Source: Phoebastria nigripes (lineage: Eukaryota; Chordata; Aves; Procellariiformes; Diomedeidae). Taken from it: a DNA stretch of 64,000 bases. The stretch lies in NCBI GenBank assembly GCA_035582835.1, contig JAYKAV010002790.1, forward strand, positions 530,571-594,570, in the 5' to 3' direction. This document shows positions 47,801-61,600 of the stretch, piece after piece (position 1 is the first letter of the stretch; the number at the start of each line of letters is the position of its first letter). Below the pieces are notes generated by a model that searched no databases, was not told the origin of the DNA, and worked only from the letters and a program-made list of their open reading frames with translations. Both the position numbers and the translations under genes were made by a program.

Positions 47801-50195
47801 GCACTATCCACGGAGCACAGTGGAGCAGATTGCTTTTCCAGGCTGGAAACCAGAGGNTCTTCCTGAACCACTCCCAGTGCCTACACAGCTGCCACAGGCA
47901 TTCAGACAACGGGCTTTTCCACATCTGTCTTAAGCCTGTAGCAGAAAACTGTACGTAAGCTGGATTGGATTCAGCCATTGGTCACTACTTGGATCATCCT
48001 CTAACAATAACTTTATGAAAATATAGGTACTTTGATTATGTATTTTTCTTACCAGACTTGATGTGATCTTTATAAGTTTATGGAAACAATAGCTAAGGGG
48101 ATTAACCTTGATGTCTGGTATTAATTCTTCTTCTGAGAAAGTCATGTGCAACATCCATGCTACTATTGACATTGTTTTTTAAGGTTTGACAAATATGGTG
48201 AGTCAAGCCTGTTTGTTCACTACAGGTACAACTGGGAGGTTTTTTAAGGAGTGCCTGTTTAAATATGTATACCACACCCTCCATATCAAGGGGAAGGCCC
48301 TGCTCAACTGTGTTGGTTAATCCTTCTAATGTTTTAATGATAATGCTACTTGTTCCAAAGTACTTAAGGTTTTCTAGTTTGCTCAGAACAATGTGTAGAT
48401 GTCATAGTACCTACAATATACACTGGACTATTCCATCACCACATATGCACCCATTAACATCAATTCAATCATCTCTTTGTGAGATGTTTCATTTTCAGTG
48501 GTCTCAGCTCTGAAATTCCCACCTAGATGAAAACTACTCCTGTAGCTGCTGAGACTTCTGCTAAAATTAGTGTACCAAAAATCGACAGACAGTCCTTCTT
48601 ACCACAGAATTAGTCTGGAGAATGCCAAGGTTGATTTTTAGGATTAATAATACAGTATTAGAGGGCTTAAATCTTAATATTCTACTGGTGGTGTTTGCTG
48701 GTGGTTTTTGCATACTTTCTATGATCTTTATAGCCTCAAATGCTAGAGGAGATGNAAGTAGCTACTGGCTTAGAGTGTTGCCGGAGAGGTACAAAGATAT
48801 CAGGGAAGCTGTGCCTTTTAGCATTTGTGCATCTGCTGTGTTGTGCTTACCCTTTCACGCACACAGATATGAGTGCTCTGTCCCCCTTATTTACAATATA
48901 GCAGTGACTTCCTTCCCCACTTCTGGAAATTCATAGTTTTATCATAAGTCTCATAGTGTCTGGTGTTTCCTTTAAATCCAGTCACCTGCTATTACCAAAT
49001 AAAATGTGCACTTCTTTTTATTTTAACAAATGAAAATATACCTAGCCCTTGCATTTGAAAAAAACCCCACCCACCTCTCAAAGAATGACAAAGGCATACC
49101 TCAAGGTTCAAAATACAGACTGTGAGTACAAAGAATCAAATTTATCCTCATCCATTCACAAGGAGGTAGGGAAAGCTGATGTGTTAGAACTCTGTTTATC
49201 AAAATACTAAAACACATGCTTAGCATTAAGCACGAGTGTCATATACCCTTGAGTGCTTAAATTTAGGCCCATGATTTTATATTTTGCTCAGTCAATGTTA
49301 GCATATTCATTTTATGAATGGACACTTACTTTCAAATAAAAAAAAATTCAATGAAAAAAAATAATTACTACAGTATTCCACTTTGCTACTCACTTGAAGG
49401 AGAACTAGTTCAGGGGGCTTAGTATCTGTTTTTGAAAAAAGATGAAGTAACTACCACATTGAACAGCTGTTTCTGACAACAGGGAAGCCACTTAGGCAAT
49501 TTATATTTGCAGTGTTGTTTACATATGGGAATAATACTCCAGAGCACAGTATGTGAGCTAAGGAAAGTAAACATACACCCAATTTGTAAACTTTTACTAT
49601 GCTTGTTTTACCGTAAAAATAGACTTGTAATTAGTTCCCAGGAGTTTTGGTACAATAAGATGAAGTCTAATTTCATGCAAGATGAACAGAAGATTGTTGC
49701 TTTAGCTGAGACTTAGACAAGCATGCCAAGACCAATAAAATGAATGGGAGTCTTCCTACATGTTTAAATGCCTTTACATCAGAATAAATAGCATGAAATT
49801 GAGAGTGCTGACTGACAACCCTGAACATGATATAGCGCTATATCACTAGACCAGAGGATTTTCTTTTCCTATCTTCTGTCTCTGAGGTTGCTGTGTAAGC
49901 ATAAACATACAGTTTTGAGCAATTAAACGAGATAGGATGATTAACTGTTCTGAGAGGGAGAAGGAGAGAAAGAAATCCTAAAAAGTAACAAAGTTCTAGA
50001 TCCACAAAAGAATTATTGTATAAAATGCCCTTTGATTTCAGTTTTACTGGATCTAGACTAAAGATCCAATTCTGTAAAAATTTATTCATGAGAGTAATGA
50101 ATTATAGTCATCCCCACATGACTATAAATAAAATACCAAAAAAGCAGGCTTGCAAAATTAGGTCCAAATCATAACACAATATGGTGAGGCTCTGC
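44864..50195. other. Gene-free AT-rich sequence
   Basis: No gene or element was recognised. At about 47340-47470 the DNA is very AT-rich with repeated TTATTA and ATAATA steps. A small GC inverted repeat GGGGCC...GGCCCC lies at 47521-47554. Single Ns are scattered through it. Frames are at most 109 codons and none is convincing. Confidence 0.5.
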
Positions 50196-50228
50196 ACACA
50201 TAAAATACATGTAACACATAAAATACAT
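50196..50228. repeat. 15-bp perfect direct repeat, 18-bp period
   Basis: ACACATAAAATACAT occurs at 50196-50210 and again at 50214-50228, separated by GTA. A partial third unit (ACATTTAAATG) follows. Small tandem duplication. Confidence 0.8.
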
Positions 50229-53200
50229 TTAAATGTTTAAAGCAATTTTAACAACTCAAAACTGAGGGAAAATGAGAAACTGCAGCCTCCATGAGCGTAT
50301 TTGGTATAAGAAAATCAAATGTCTATGTGCAAAAGCTTGAAAGTTTTTCTGCCATAGTCATTAAAGACAGTTATAGTTTTGGGGTTTTTTCTTGCATGTT
50401 TAATTTAGGAAATCGGCACAAATGTTTCAGAGCTAAATTGTCTTTTTTGGCAGTATTTTTCCCTCTCATCAACAACTTTGGAGACTCGGATGCCGTTTTG
50501 AGCAACTTGAAGAAAAGCTTGAAGACTTTTTTTATTTTGTGGTATTTGTAATGAGCTCCTAGAAGATGCTGCATGCCTAAGGCCACTTCAGTAAACTCCC
50601 TTGGGAAAATATCCCAATGTGCCCTTTAAATGCATGGATATGGTCAAAAAAGTAATAGCATATTCCTATTTCAAAAGATATCTAATTCCTATTCCTGCAA
50701 TGTCCAATACAGGATCTTTGAAGACCCTTTCTATTCCCACAAAATATCATGCAAACTTTGTAAATTAGTTGCTTTCAGTTTCTCTATGCAAAGTAATTAA
50801 ATTATTATCAGTGCTGTAATATGTCCCTCTCTTCCTATTGCTTTCCTTTTAAAGAATTATTTTGGTATCTAGTCCCTAATCTGGCTTTCAAATTAATTAC
50901 ACATATATAAGCTCTAAAACTAATAAGTCCTGTTTATTACTTTACCTCATCTGATAATGGACTCTTCCCATGACATAGAGGGACAAGGGTTTCCCAAACG
51001 TGACCACAACGTTCTTTGTAACAAGGTCTCTAGCTCTATCATGTCTATCTAGTTGGTGGTGGTTTATTTCAGAATGGATGGGTTTATTCTTGCTTGTTAT
51101 TTGGTTGGTGAGAAGAGAATGTCTTGTACTAGTTTAATCAAGGAAGATTATTATATAACATCTGTCAGATTGACTTGTACCATATGGGCCCTGGGCCATC
51201 TTCTGTAAGAGAACTTACAGAGACATCTCAAAATGTCTGTGAAAACAGAACATATTTTTAGAATTGTAGAATATCCTCCTACACTGCCAAATGAACCTGT
51301 CAAAAGCGCATCTTGATTTGTTCAGCTCCTACAATTCATGCTTGTTTGCAGTAACGATATTTATTGACCAAGGGTGGGTGGTAGAGGTTTTTCGTATCTG
51401 CTTTTGCAGATGTGAAATTAACAGTNTGGAAGGATTTTTAGGGTAGGTTTTTTTGCAAAGTTTTCTAAAAGTTCTGAAGCAATCTCTTTTTTAATTTTAC
51501 ATGAGAGGAGGAAAGATAAAAGAGACCAAATAATGAGAACAAAAGAGGAAAACAAAAAGTAACAAAATAAATGAAAAGCATTTACATGGTCCAGTATTGT
51601 GGTTATGATCCAAATACAAAGATTATATGTACCTGACACTATTCATGATCCAAAACTCTAGATTTTCAGTAGCAGTAGGAAGTAAAATTTTGAAATAATG
51701 ATGCTCAGTTTGGGGGTGGCAAACTGGCATCTTGGTGTGGAGCTACTGGAGCTGTTTTGAGGAGAATGAGGGAAATAGGCAGTAGGAGTGCAACTTATCT
51801 GGCTGGGGTAGAAGGGCTTCAAGGGGGCAGAGGGCAACTGGAAGGAGAGCATTTGGGAAATGTGGGAAAGCTTCTAGTGGCTCAGTATGTGGCTTTTTGA
51901 CTCTATGTATTTTATTTACTTGGCCAGTGGTCTTTGAAGGATAGCACGCTCCTAGCCTACTCATTATGGTAGAGAGAGAATCTGCTATTGCTAAACAGGC
52001 AGGTATTCTAGCTAGTTCCTAAGACGAAAGTCATCAAGCAGTTGCCTGCTAAAGTCATAACTGCTAGGATATGGATTTCTAAAAGGTGGTGCCTAACAAA
52101 TGAAGAAGCCTGAGCATAATTAAGACTGAACACAACCAANGTTAAAAAGAAACATAAAGAAAAGGAAAGTAAAGGTCCAGAAATTGTTCTAAAAGCATCC
52201 ATTGTCCTGACACTAACAGTAATATGGGTCTTTCATTAAGAGAGATGTTGATGGAAGATCACATTGCCTTTCTATTGAAAGCATCAGTGTGAGCTGGGAA
52301 AGAATGATTCACATCTTGTAAAGGAAGCTATACCAGTGGCCCACAAAAATGTGTCTTGTAGTGAAGAAAGTGACTATTCCTGCAGTCATCAGGCTATTAT
52401 CAGCTATCGATCAATTCTGGAAACCTACACACATCTAGGACTAGATTTTTAAAGACAGTAAGGGCAGGATCATAGATGCTTATCAGCATCATGTAAGTAC
52501 TAGCATCAAAAGCCACAGCTCAGTCACTACTTACCCTCCCAGCTACTTAGAGTAGAGCTACAGTGCACAATGAGAGGAGTGCATAGCTGTCTGAACTTCT
52601 GTCAAATGAGCTGGTATGACAATATGGTGTAGCACATGTGCCAGCATGCTAGTTTAGCCTCAGGAAGCAGTCTGGCTGTGAAAGGAAGCCAATGTGCATG
52701 AACTAATAAGCTTTACATCTCAGCCAGCCTAATGAGCTTGGGATGACACTGTGCTGATATGACTATAGTGTGGACCATGCTCCTTTTAGCACTANGGACA
52801 TATCCTTTTTCTCCATCTGCTGGCATCTGCTAGCAGCCTAAATGCTACTTCCACCTCCCATTTTGCAAGCTGCTCAGAGCCTTAGCTCAAGTCACAGCCC
52901 TGAAGATGCTAAAGGATTTTAAGTTAGCAGAGAGAGTGGCTCGGAGCATTTTTCAGGGCATACCTGATACCTGTGGCATGTCCCAAACCCTTGTATTTTG
53001 GCACAAAGCCTCATTCTGAGGCCTGACACTTGATACAAACATGACAGCTCTCCAGTGCCATGTAGCTCTGAGTAGGAATATGGGCAAATGCCATTAATAA
53101 GCAGATGTACCAACACTTGCCCCAAGAATGCATATCTTGACATGTGGATGCTGAAAGGGAGGGATAAGACTGTAATCTTGAGAAGTGCAGCTGGGAGGTG

Positions 53201-55634
53201 TTTAGGATTATGATGTTTACTGCCTCTTTGCTTACTGTTCTTCTCCATATAGCTGCCCAAGTAATCCAGTCTGTTCAAGGCAAAGTCAGCTTCAGGGACT
53301 GGAAATAATTGCATTGTCTTTTATCAGTTCTCACCCAGGAACCAGTAACTAACAGTTGAACAACTTCTTGAATTGCCTCCTAATGCAACAGACCATGTTT
53401 GTTTGAGGTCTGTGCCCTCAAAGGTTGGCCTTAAATCACTGGCACTTTGCCCTGAAATGCAGTGAAGGAGAAACATTCACAATTCAGGCAGCAGTCTCAC
53501 CTGGGATGCCCCAGCAAAAAGCTGAAGGGTGGTCCCTGCACCTTCCAGGAAAGGTCTTTCCCTGCCTGTGGGAGTGCTTGCTGCCTTCTGTTCTAGGGCA
53601 AACATGGAGGAGCAACATGATTAAGTGCTTGCAGCAAGGAAGCAATTTCAGCTAAGAGTTTATGCAGCTAAGGCTACCATTTGTTTGAGAATACACTGGG
53701 CAGAAGCAGCAGCGAAAGACCATTGAGCAGTCAAGAACAGCTGAGAGTTAGTTTAGGATGCTACTGCATAGAGGTTAGCTTAGCATATGCTAAATACATA
53801 TTTGGCTGTAAATAACATTGGCATGACCTCTATATTACTGGGTAAGCTGATAATATTTTAAGATGCTTTTGGAAGAGGTCTGGATGCAGCTGCCGGAGGG
53901 TGGAAGGGCAGTATGGCTCTCATCAAAACACAGCTGAGAGGCACAGTTAGCACAGTGCACCTCTGTGAGATTCCACATGTAAGGCAAGAGGAATTCANCT
54001 GCTGGTCACAGGCTACTGAGGGCTCAGAGACACCATCCAAACTTACCACAGCATAACAAATTATATGTATCTGCTATAGCTGTTCCTGCATTTGCTCCTC
54101 GTGCATGTTACTGTTTAGTTAAAATTCACTTCAACTTTATTCTTTGAGGCTTAGGCTGAGGGACTTAACCTCTGTTTCTCGCTGCTCTGACTTTGATGTG
54201 TAGCCCATCCCCTCTGAGTCAATGAGATTTATGAGTTCTGCATGTGCCCTAGCTTTCATGAGATTTACATAATGTAGATTTTTAGATTTGAGATCAGTAG
54301 GGAAGTACAGATCGATTAATATGTAATGCATGGAATGCAACCATGGCTCCTGACTTGGCAAATTAGGCAAGTAACCCATCCTGTGCACTGCATGGGGGTC
54401 TAACCAGCATAGTACTTGCTAAAATCCATCAGGAATCAGGCACCTTAGTGGAGAGGTGTTGCCCCACTCAAATAAGCAGTCTTTCAAAAAAACTCCTAAA
54501 AATCTGACCCCATGTTTCCTACTTTCTAAAGAACATGTGTGGTAGTGCAGGCAGCCATTTCTAAGACTTGTTTTTTAAAGGCACTTAAGATACAAAGAAC
54601 TGGCATAACTGGTTGCGCGTATGCAAGAGCATCACATGCATGAGCTTCCACTGTAGATAGTCTCGGGCATTACCCAGTGCAACAGTAGCTAACNGATACT
54701 GCTGCCATGAAATGTACTGTCAATATGGAGCAGTTAAGAAGAGGACCTGATGCCAATCTTGCATCTCATTTACCTTCAGAGAAGGAAAAGAGATCAGTAG
54801 GAGGTCTACACTGCTCCCAGAAGGCTGAATGTGGATCAGATGCAGATCAGAACCAGTATCACAATGTTAACATGCAACATGCGCTCAGGATAACATATGC
54901 TTCTTTTTAGCAGAGATTTGCACCTTGGGTACAATGTCATGCTAACATGGCTGTGTGATTTCTAGAGAACTTGGAGTACAGGCAAAAGTCATTTGAGTAC
55001 ATCTATACCTGCCACATAGCCACACAGACAAGAATGCATCTAAATTTACTTTTTAAATTTTCATTGCAGTTATATAAAATTATGGTGCATCTGCATTGTT
55101 TCATTAAAGACAAAGACAGCATCTGCTTTGAACATAGCAGGAAGAAAACATTGCTGGCTAGACCAACTCTGAAAACCTGAAAGTGGCTTTTGAAGCCTGT
55201 TCTTGCCTTTGAGGTAGCCATATGCATTCCAAAATGCAGGTTATTGTCTGATAGGCAATTACAAGGTTTTGGTTTATTCATTTTCACAAGGGAGAAGATT
55301 TGAATACAAATATAAATATTGCCAAAGCAGATTGCATAAATGGCAGACTTCTTATGTAACTCTGGATATGTGTCATAGGCAAGCATTTATAGAAATTCAG
55401 CAAGTTTCCTTCATTAAGTACAGATTAATTCGAGCTGATCTCTAGCCTCAGCTGCTTCAGGTCCAACTGAAAATGAGTCTGCAAAAATGTGTATTTTCTC
55501 ATGTCAGTTTGAAAGCTTCTGAACCATTGATCAAACAAATTTGGAAGATTCTTGAAACATGCAGCAAAGGGAAAACAATCACGTGTATTTCTTGAGCATA
55601 AATTGGCAAGAGGGAAAGGTCATTCTATTGACAG
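50229..55634. other. Gene-free unique sequence
   Basis: No gene or mobile element was recognised. The longest frames are 131 codons (52919-53314, minus) and 127 codons (55003-55386, minus). Neither shows a domain or a plausible gene context. Single Ns lie near 51425, 52140, 52795, 53998 and 54694. Confidence 0.5.
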
Positions 55635-55676
55635 GCTGCAAACAAAGGGCACTTTTTTCTGGCAGCTGCAAACAAA
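55635..55676. repeat. 12-bp direct repeat, 30-bp period
   Basis: GCTGCAAACAAA occurs exactly at 55635-55646 and 55665-55676, each followed by a short GGGCAC or AGTCAC string, so the repeat may extend imperfectly to about 19 bases. Confidence 0.7.
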
Positions 55677-58600
55677 AGTCACCGTTCCCTCAGAAGTGTA
55701 ATGTTTGAGAGCTTGAAATGTATTTTCACAGCAGGCAAAAGTCAAGAAGTGGCTCAGCCTGTCCAGTACACATAAGATGTCCCCCGTGCCTACTGTCCCC
55801 ACTTCTGCCTCAACATCTCCCACAAGAACGGTGCAGCACCTGCTAAGTAAAAGTAAGAGAGGGAAAACACCAAATTGGGCAGCTGAATACCTTTAATCTG
55901 TTGGCTTCCGCTGTCTAACTGCTATGGTAACCAACCACATAAGGTAAGAATTGGAGTCTACTAACAAAATTGTCAATGTTAGTATTCTGAAATAATGGTA
56001 TTTACAAATAAGACATATGGAGCTAATAACACAACTTACAGCTATTGTTTTAGGCTAAAGCACTGATGAATGCAACACTATATCCACTGGCATTTAGACT
56101 ATTTTCCTCACAGACACATGCATGAAAAAAATTTATGACATCTTAAAATCTGCTCAAGACAAACAGCTTATTAGTTTTATAGTGAGAATGGTTTTGGTAC
56201 CTGTAATTTGTGTATCATAGGCGTACAATGCTGGTTGATGTCTTTAGGGTTCTTACTAGCCTTGGCAATGGCCTGTGGTAAGATTGTGCCTGAATTTACT
56301 GAGATCATCTCGGCTTTTACATTGCGTAAGTTAAAAACAAACTTAATACTTTCTATGTAGTAGCATTAAAAAATAATTATTGGGAAGGATTGGCTTTTGC
56401 TATTTTGGAGGTAAATTTAAGCATGTTTGCATTCTTTCCCATAAGTGGAACAGACACTCAAACTTTCAGTTTTTGCAACAGCCTAATACAAACACTTATT
56501 TGCNATGATGTTCAGATTTTGGTTTTGCATTTAATGTGTAGTCCTTCTCTATTCTGCTACATAACATGGGGCATCACTTCAACTGTGTTCTCTGCTTTTA
56601 GTCAGCTACATCACATCAATTTTCATACAATATACATTTTATTTCTTAGTTTTGTCACAGATCCAACAAGACACCGGGAAAGTGAACCAGATTCTATATT
56701 GCCAATAATCAAAACACTTATTCCATCTTCTTTATGTACTGTGTGATGACAACAGTGTAATTAGAGGCAAAACAACTATTTCTAACATGCTTAGGGTGCC
56801 AAAGGGAGGGTCCATTATCGTGATACGTGAGTCAGTAAAACACCAATCTTGGTTTTCACATCTCGGAAGTAGTATGCTTTGCTGCCAATTAGAAAAATCT
56901 TTTTTATCTATAAACTTGGCAAATTTTAGCAAAAAAGCACAGACAGTCAATAAACATGGAATTCTAATTTTCAGAACAGAAAAACCAAACTTGAACACAA
57001 GCCTAGCAAATGAAATATTTAAAAAATGTCATTTATCACATGAATATCAAGAGGCACCAGTTTTATAAAGTTCATGTTGTCTGTTTAAGAAGTGCATCCT
57101 CCTAATATTTTGTGTAAGGAAAGGAAGTTTCCTTATGCAAACAAGTTTCTTTTTGATATTATTCTCAACTGCACATACTGTGAAGCACAATTTACAGTGC
57201 AGAGGCTGCAACAATGACTACACTGGTCTCTTGGTATATTTAGGAAAGTAAAACTTATACACACAAAATTGGGAGGCTGTTCACCCCTCAAAATTAACTA
57301 ATTTCCTTACCAGATGCAAGACCAAACTGAGGAAACTCTAAAGACTAAGTCACCTTTTCATATTATGAGAAAGTTGGCTGTAAAATTGGTCCTACCCATA
57401 AGACTCCTGAGATTCTTTCACTGGGCAGGATATTAAAGACTCAGTCCAACTTAATACATCATTTGTCACACAGAGAATTTCTATTAAAAAATTCAGACCT
57501 ACATCATTATGCACCATCTCACCATCATTAAGTGTGTTCTTCATGGCTGACTAAAGTTAGCAGAGACACACTAAGAATCAGAGAGTTATTACTGCCGAGA
57601 ATTGTTAATGCCTCCTTTCATAAGGACCAGCTGCTGACCATGCTCAAGCGTGCAATGGTTGTATCTTCTTTCCAGCTATCTTTGGATACCAACAGATTCA
57701 CAAATTATTTTCCTGCCTGGCACCTATTCCTTTTAGAGAGCTATCTCAAATGGTGTTAGGTGGCTAAGTATAGACACATATAGAGACTTCATTTTATTTT
57801 TTCTTAATCGGACTGCACAGACTAACAGAATATTAAGCTTGATGGAAGGTCTCCTCACAGCAAGAATCAGAAGTAATTGTCCTNATTTTTTAGGTCTTCT
57901 CACCATTGACCATAATGTATTTCTGGCCTATACAGATGTATTTCAGGGATTTCACTCTGATAGGAGATTCCAGACTGCTAGAGAATTGATGTGTTCCTTG
58001 AACCCTTTCCAGACGAACTGACTGTACTCTCTTTTGACCGTTCTCTTGTTTGGTGGGTTATACAAAAAACTCAAGGGGATTCCTACTTTCATAGTGAGTT
58101 TAACACCTCCAATGCTTTTTCATTAAACACAAATTCTGAATTTCTCATTCCTTTGCCAGGTCTGACAGCAAGGGACAGCTTAGTCCAGGAGTGAAGTTTG
58201 GTGGTAGAAAGGCATTTGAGGGAGCAGATAGTTTTTTCTGCCCTGTTCTTTGACATCATATTAGCTTTTACCTCCACACTGAGTTTTGCTTGCAGGTAAG
58301 AGGATTTGCTTTTAAGATGTTGATGTTGAGTATGACTGAAGCCCTGGGCAGCCTAGAACAACTGCAGGGCAGCCAGAGGGCTCCCCAGCACAACTCCCAG
58401 TGAATTGTTCAGAGNCAGCTGCAGACTTAAGTCAACACGTGTATCAAACACCAAGCTTTCTATCTCTCTAATTAGGGATTTTATAGAGTTCCTGCCACTC
58501 TAGTATCTGAGCAATTATGGATTTACTCCTGCTTCATATCAATGTTGAATTCAGTCACATCCAGTGGCAGGAATTTCTCACATGAGTGATCCTATCATTG

Positions 58601-61600
58601 GGATGTGCTGCCCTTGAAGGCCTGAATCTCATACCCTGCAGGCCATGATGCCCTGATTTTTCAGATTAGCATTTGATTCAGTCTTTTCCTTCTTGTTTTG
58701 GTTTTTATTCTCCACAATAAAAACATTCATCAAACCCAATGCTCATAAATTACATTCTAAAAACAAATATATATATAAAAATATATACATATAACGATAG
58801 TATTTGCATACTTGGAAACAAACAATTTGAGGGTGAATTTCATTGCAATGTTCTGGGGTAAAAAAGCATTGTGATAATATGAAAAATTGTAAGTGAAATA
58901 ACCAGTCCAGTGTTCACTCTCAAAGCTCCACACAGCTGAAAAACAGACACACAGTATTAAAATTATGTATGTTAATGGTCATGTTAAGTCTGTAATACAG
59001 TAAAGAATCTTTAAAGAACTATATGTACATGCAGTGTTCTTTTAAAAGGCTCTTCGAGTTAGAAGTGCACATCCTCCATAACTCNCTTCAATCCTGAAAC
59101 AATGCAAATGTTTCACAGAAGAAGCAGTTTCTTTGTACNCAGTGAAAATTTCCTACAGATATTCAGGCATATTTGCTGCTTGGATTTCAAGTGTCTTCCA
59201 GGGTTCTTGTCCAAATATTAATAAGTTTTTAAATGTCAGATACTGTGTTTGCCACATATATATGAAGTTTAACATGGTTTCTCAAACACATACAAACAAT
59301 ACAGGGAATTTTTCTTATTTATATTACTTACGAAGTGATGAATCTTCCCATTAACACTGTTTAGAGGGTGGGAAATGCTTGTTCCAAGATATGAAGGGAA
59401 ATTTCAGAATTCAGAGAATAATTTCAGGAACAGAAAGGCTCCTGCACAGAGTTTCAGTCTCTGCTAACAACAAAGAGAGTGAGATACTTATAAATATTGT
59501 AAGCAGAAAGAAACTCAGTTGTAAGTAAAAAGCTATCACAAAAGAAATAAATGCTGCCTTAGCTGGGAGGAGAACAGCAGTTTACCAATGGAATTAAATC
59601 AGTGGTCCATATAATCCTGTTTCTGACAGCGGACAATACTTGATAGTTACAGGAAGTTAGAAAAAACTCCAAAATGAAGAAATACAACTGATTTCTCTCT
59701 AGAGGAAATTCTTTCCTTACTCCAGCTGAATTCTGATTAATTTAGTCATGAATGTCTATATGCAATATTTTTCAAAGTTGTCAGCTAATTATCAGTGGAT
59801 GTTCTTATTAATCATCCAAATATCTTCTTTTAAAATCTTTCAAAGCTCTTGGCTGACTAATTTTTTGCATTAAATTCCAACAATTCATTTTGTGTAGTAT
59901 AAGAGATATTCCCTGTTGTCAATTTCTAATTTGTTAACTCTTAGTTAAATGTTTGTAATATTTTTCTTGGATGACCAAGTATAAAGTAGACTCATCCCCT
60001 TCTCATAACCCCTCATAACCTTCTCTTTTTCACTATTATTTGTATATAATTGATGCCTCTTTAATTAATCTCTTTCCTGAATGACGTAGACCTACTTTCC
60101 AATATCATCTTACAATTTTCCTAAACAGGTCAGACTCTCCTTACCTATTTTCATTTTACAATAATGTTTAGAATGACAAAATTCAGTCTCAATTTAATAT
60201 GCCATTAGTATCTTTTTAGAAATATGTTCCATTGATAGCGCACAGTAACAATTTATTTGTTTGCTATTACCAAGCATAGGTTCTCCCTGAGCTTTCTACA
60301 GGCATGATGCTGCTAATTTAAAACATGAAAATAAATATTCATATTTATTATGAAATATATTATTGGAAATTTTCCCACTCTATATATTAATTTACCAGCA
60401 TTTTATTTTGCTGGCCATATGGGTCTTCTTAGCTTTGTGAAGTCTTCTGACTAGTTCTCTCCCCTAGATGTCATTAATAAATATATAATATATCAAAACA
60501 TATATTAAGCATATCTTGGAATATTCTGTTAGTATTATTATTGTTTTTAATTTACTACTTATTTCTGTTTCTTTTTAGTTTCATTTTTTGTCTTTTACGC
60601 AGGTCTAGTCAATGACTTTTTTTTTTTTTTACATAATAGCTGTTCAGATGGACATCATTAAAGACTAAATAAGATAAACCAAGTCTTCTTTATCTATAGT
60701 TCCTTTGACAATCTACATTTCAATAAAATATTCAAAATAGTAAAGCTGTTTTTTTAACTGTGCTTTTATTGGCTTTATTTGCTTTTTTTTTCTCTGTTAA
60801 AGGTAAAGTAAATGCATCTCCACCTTGAGGCTGTTCTCAGCAACCTTGATAATGTCAAGAAAGCAAATAGTCTTAGAGCAACCTCATATACTTAAAATAA
60901 TTCTTATGTGTACAAAGATACTTCAGAAAAGAAACAGTGCTCTTCTATTTCAAAACAATCTCCTGTGATGTTTAAGACGTCTGTGTATAAGCTATATCAA
61001 TTCAGATCCATTATTTTCATTTCTATTATGATTTTTTTGTTTTTTGCTACATTGTTTACTATGTGGTGGGAAGGAAAAGAAGTTCATAATCTATGAGAAA
61101 AGTGGTAAATTATATATGATAAGAGACATGAAAAACATTTTTTCCCCTTTTTTAAGCCTAACTTAGGTTGCATGAAAGGAATAGGAGTTTCTGAAAGGCT
61201 TACTCAGCCTTGTAAATTGATTTCAGAAACTTTATGTATATGCATGTAGGGCAGCATGGAAGAAAAGAGGAGATCCTTCCAAGCAAATAGTAAAAGTCAG
61301 GAATATGAGTATCAGAAATTAGTTTAGGTAGGTAAGGAGGAACAAGGTCTTACAGAACTTGAAAATGCTGACAAAATTTTTGAAGTTGAGATAATATCAG
61401 ATGAAGAGTAAGTAGGGGTAAAAAGAAAGAATGATATAATGGTAAATGATGGGCAAGGATGATAACTTGTGTTGCTGTGTTTCATGGGGAAAAAAGTGTG
61501 AAAAGATGTTTTTAAAGAAGCCGGAAAGATGTTGCATTAGTTGTTATGGGATGAGGACCCGAGAAAGGAACACAACCTTGAGGAGAGAAATCTCTGTGAC

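Noticed and set aside
52919..53314. 131-codon open frame on minus
   Set aside because: No family resemblance and no supporting gene context or splice structure.
55003..55386. 127-codon open frame on minus
   Set aside because: Resembles no known protein; random frame in unique DNA.
58768..58792. TATATA-rich tract as a possible origin or matrix-attachment site
   Set aside because: Simple AT-rich low complexity, common throughout the window; no further evidence.
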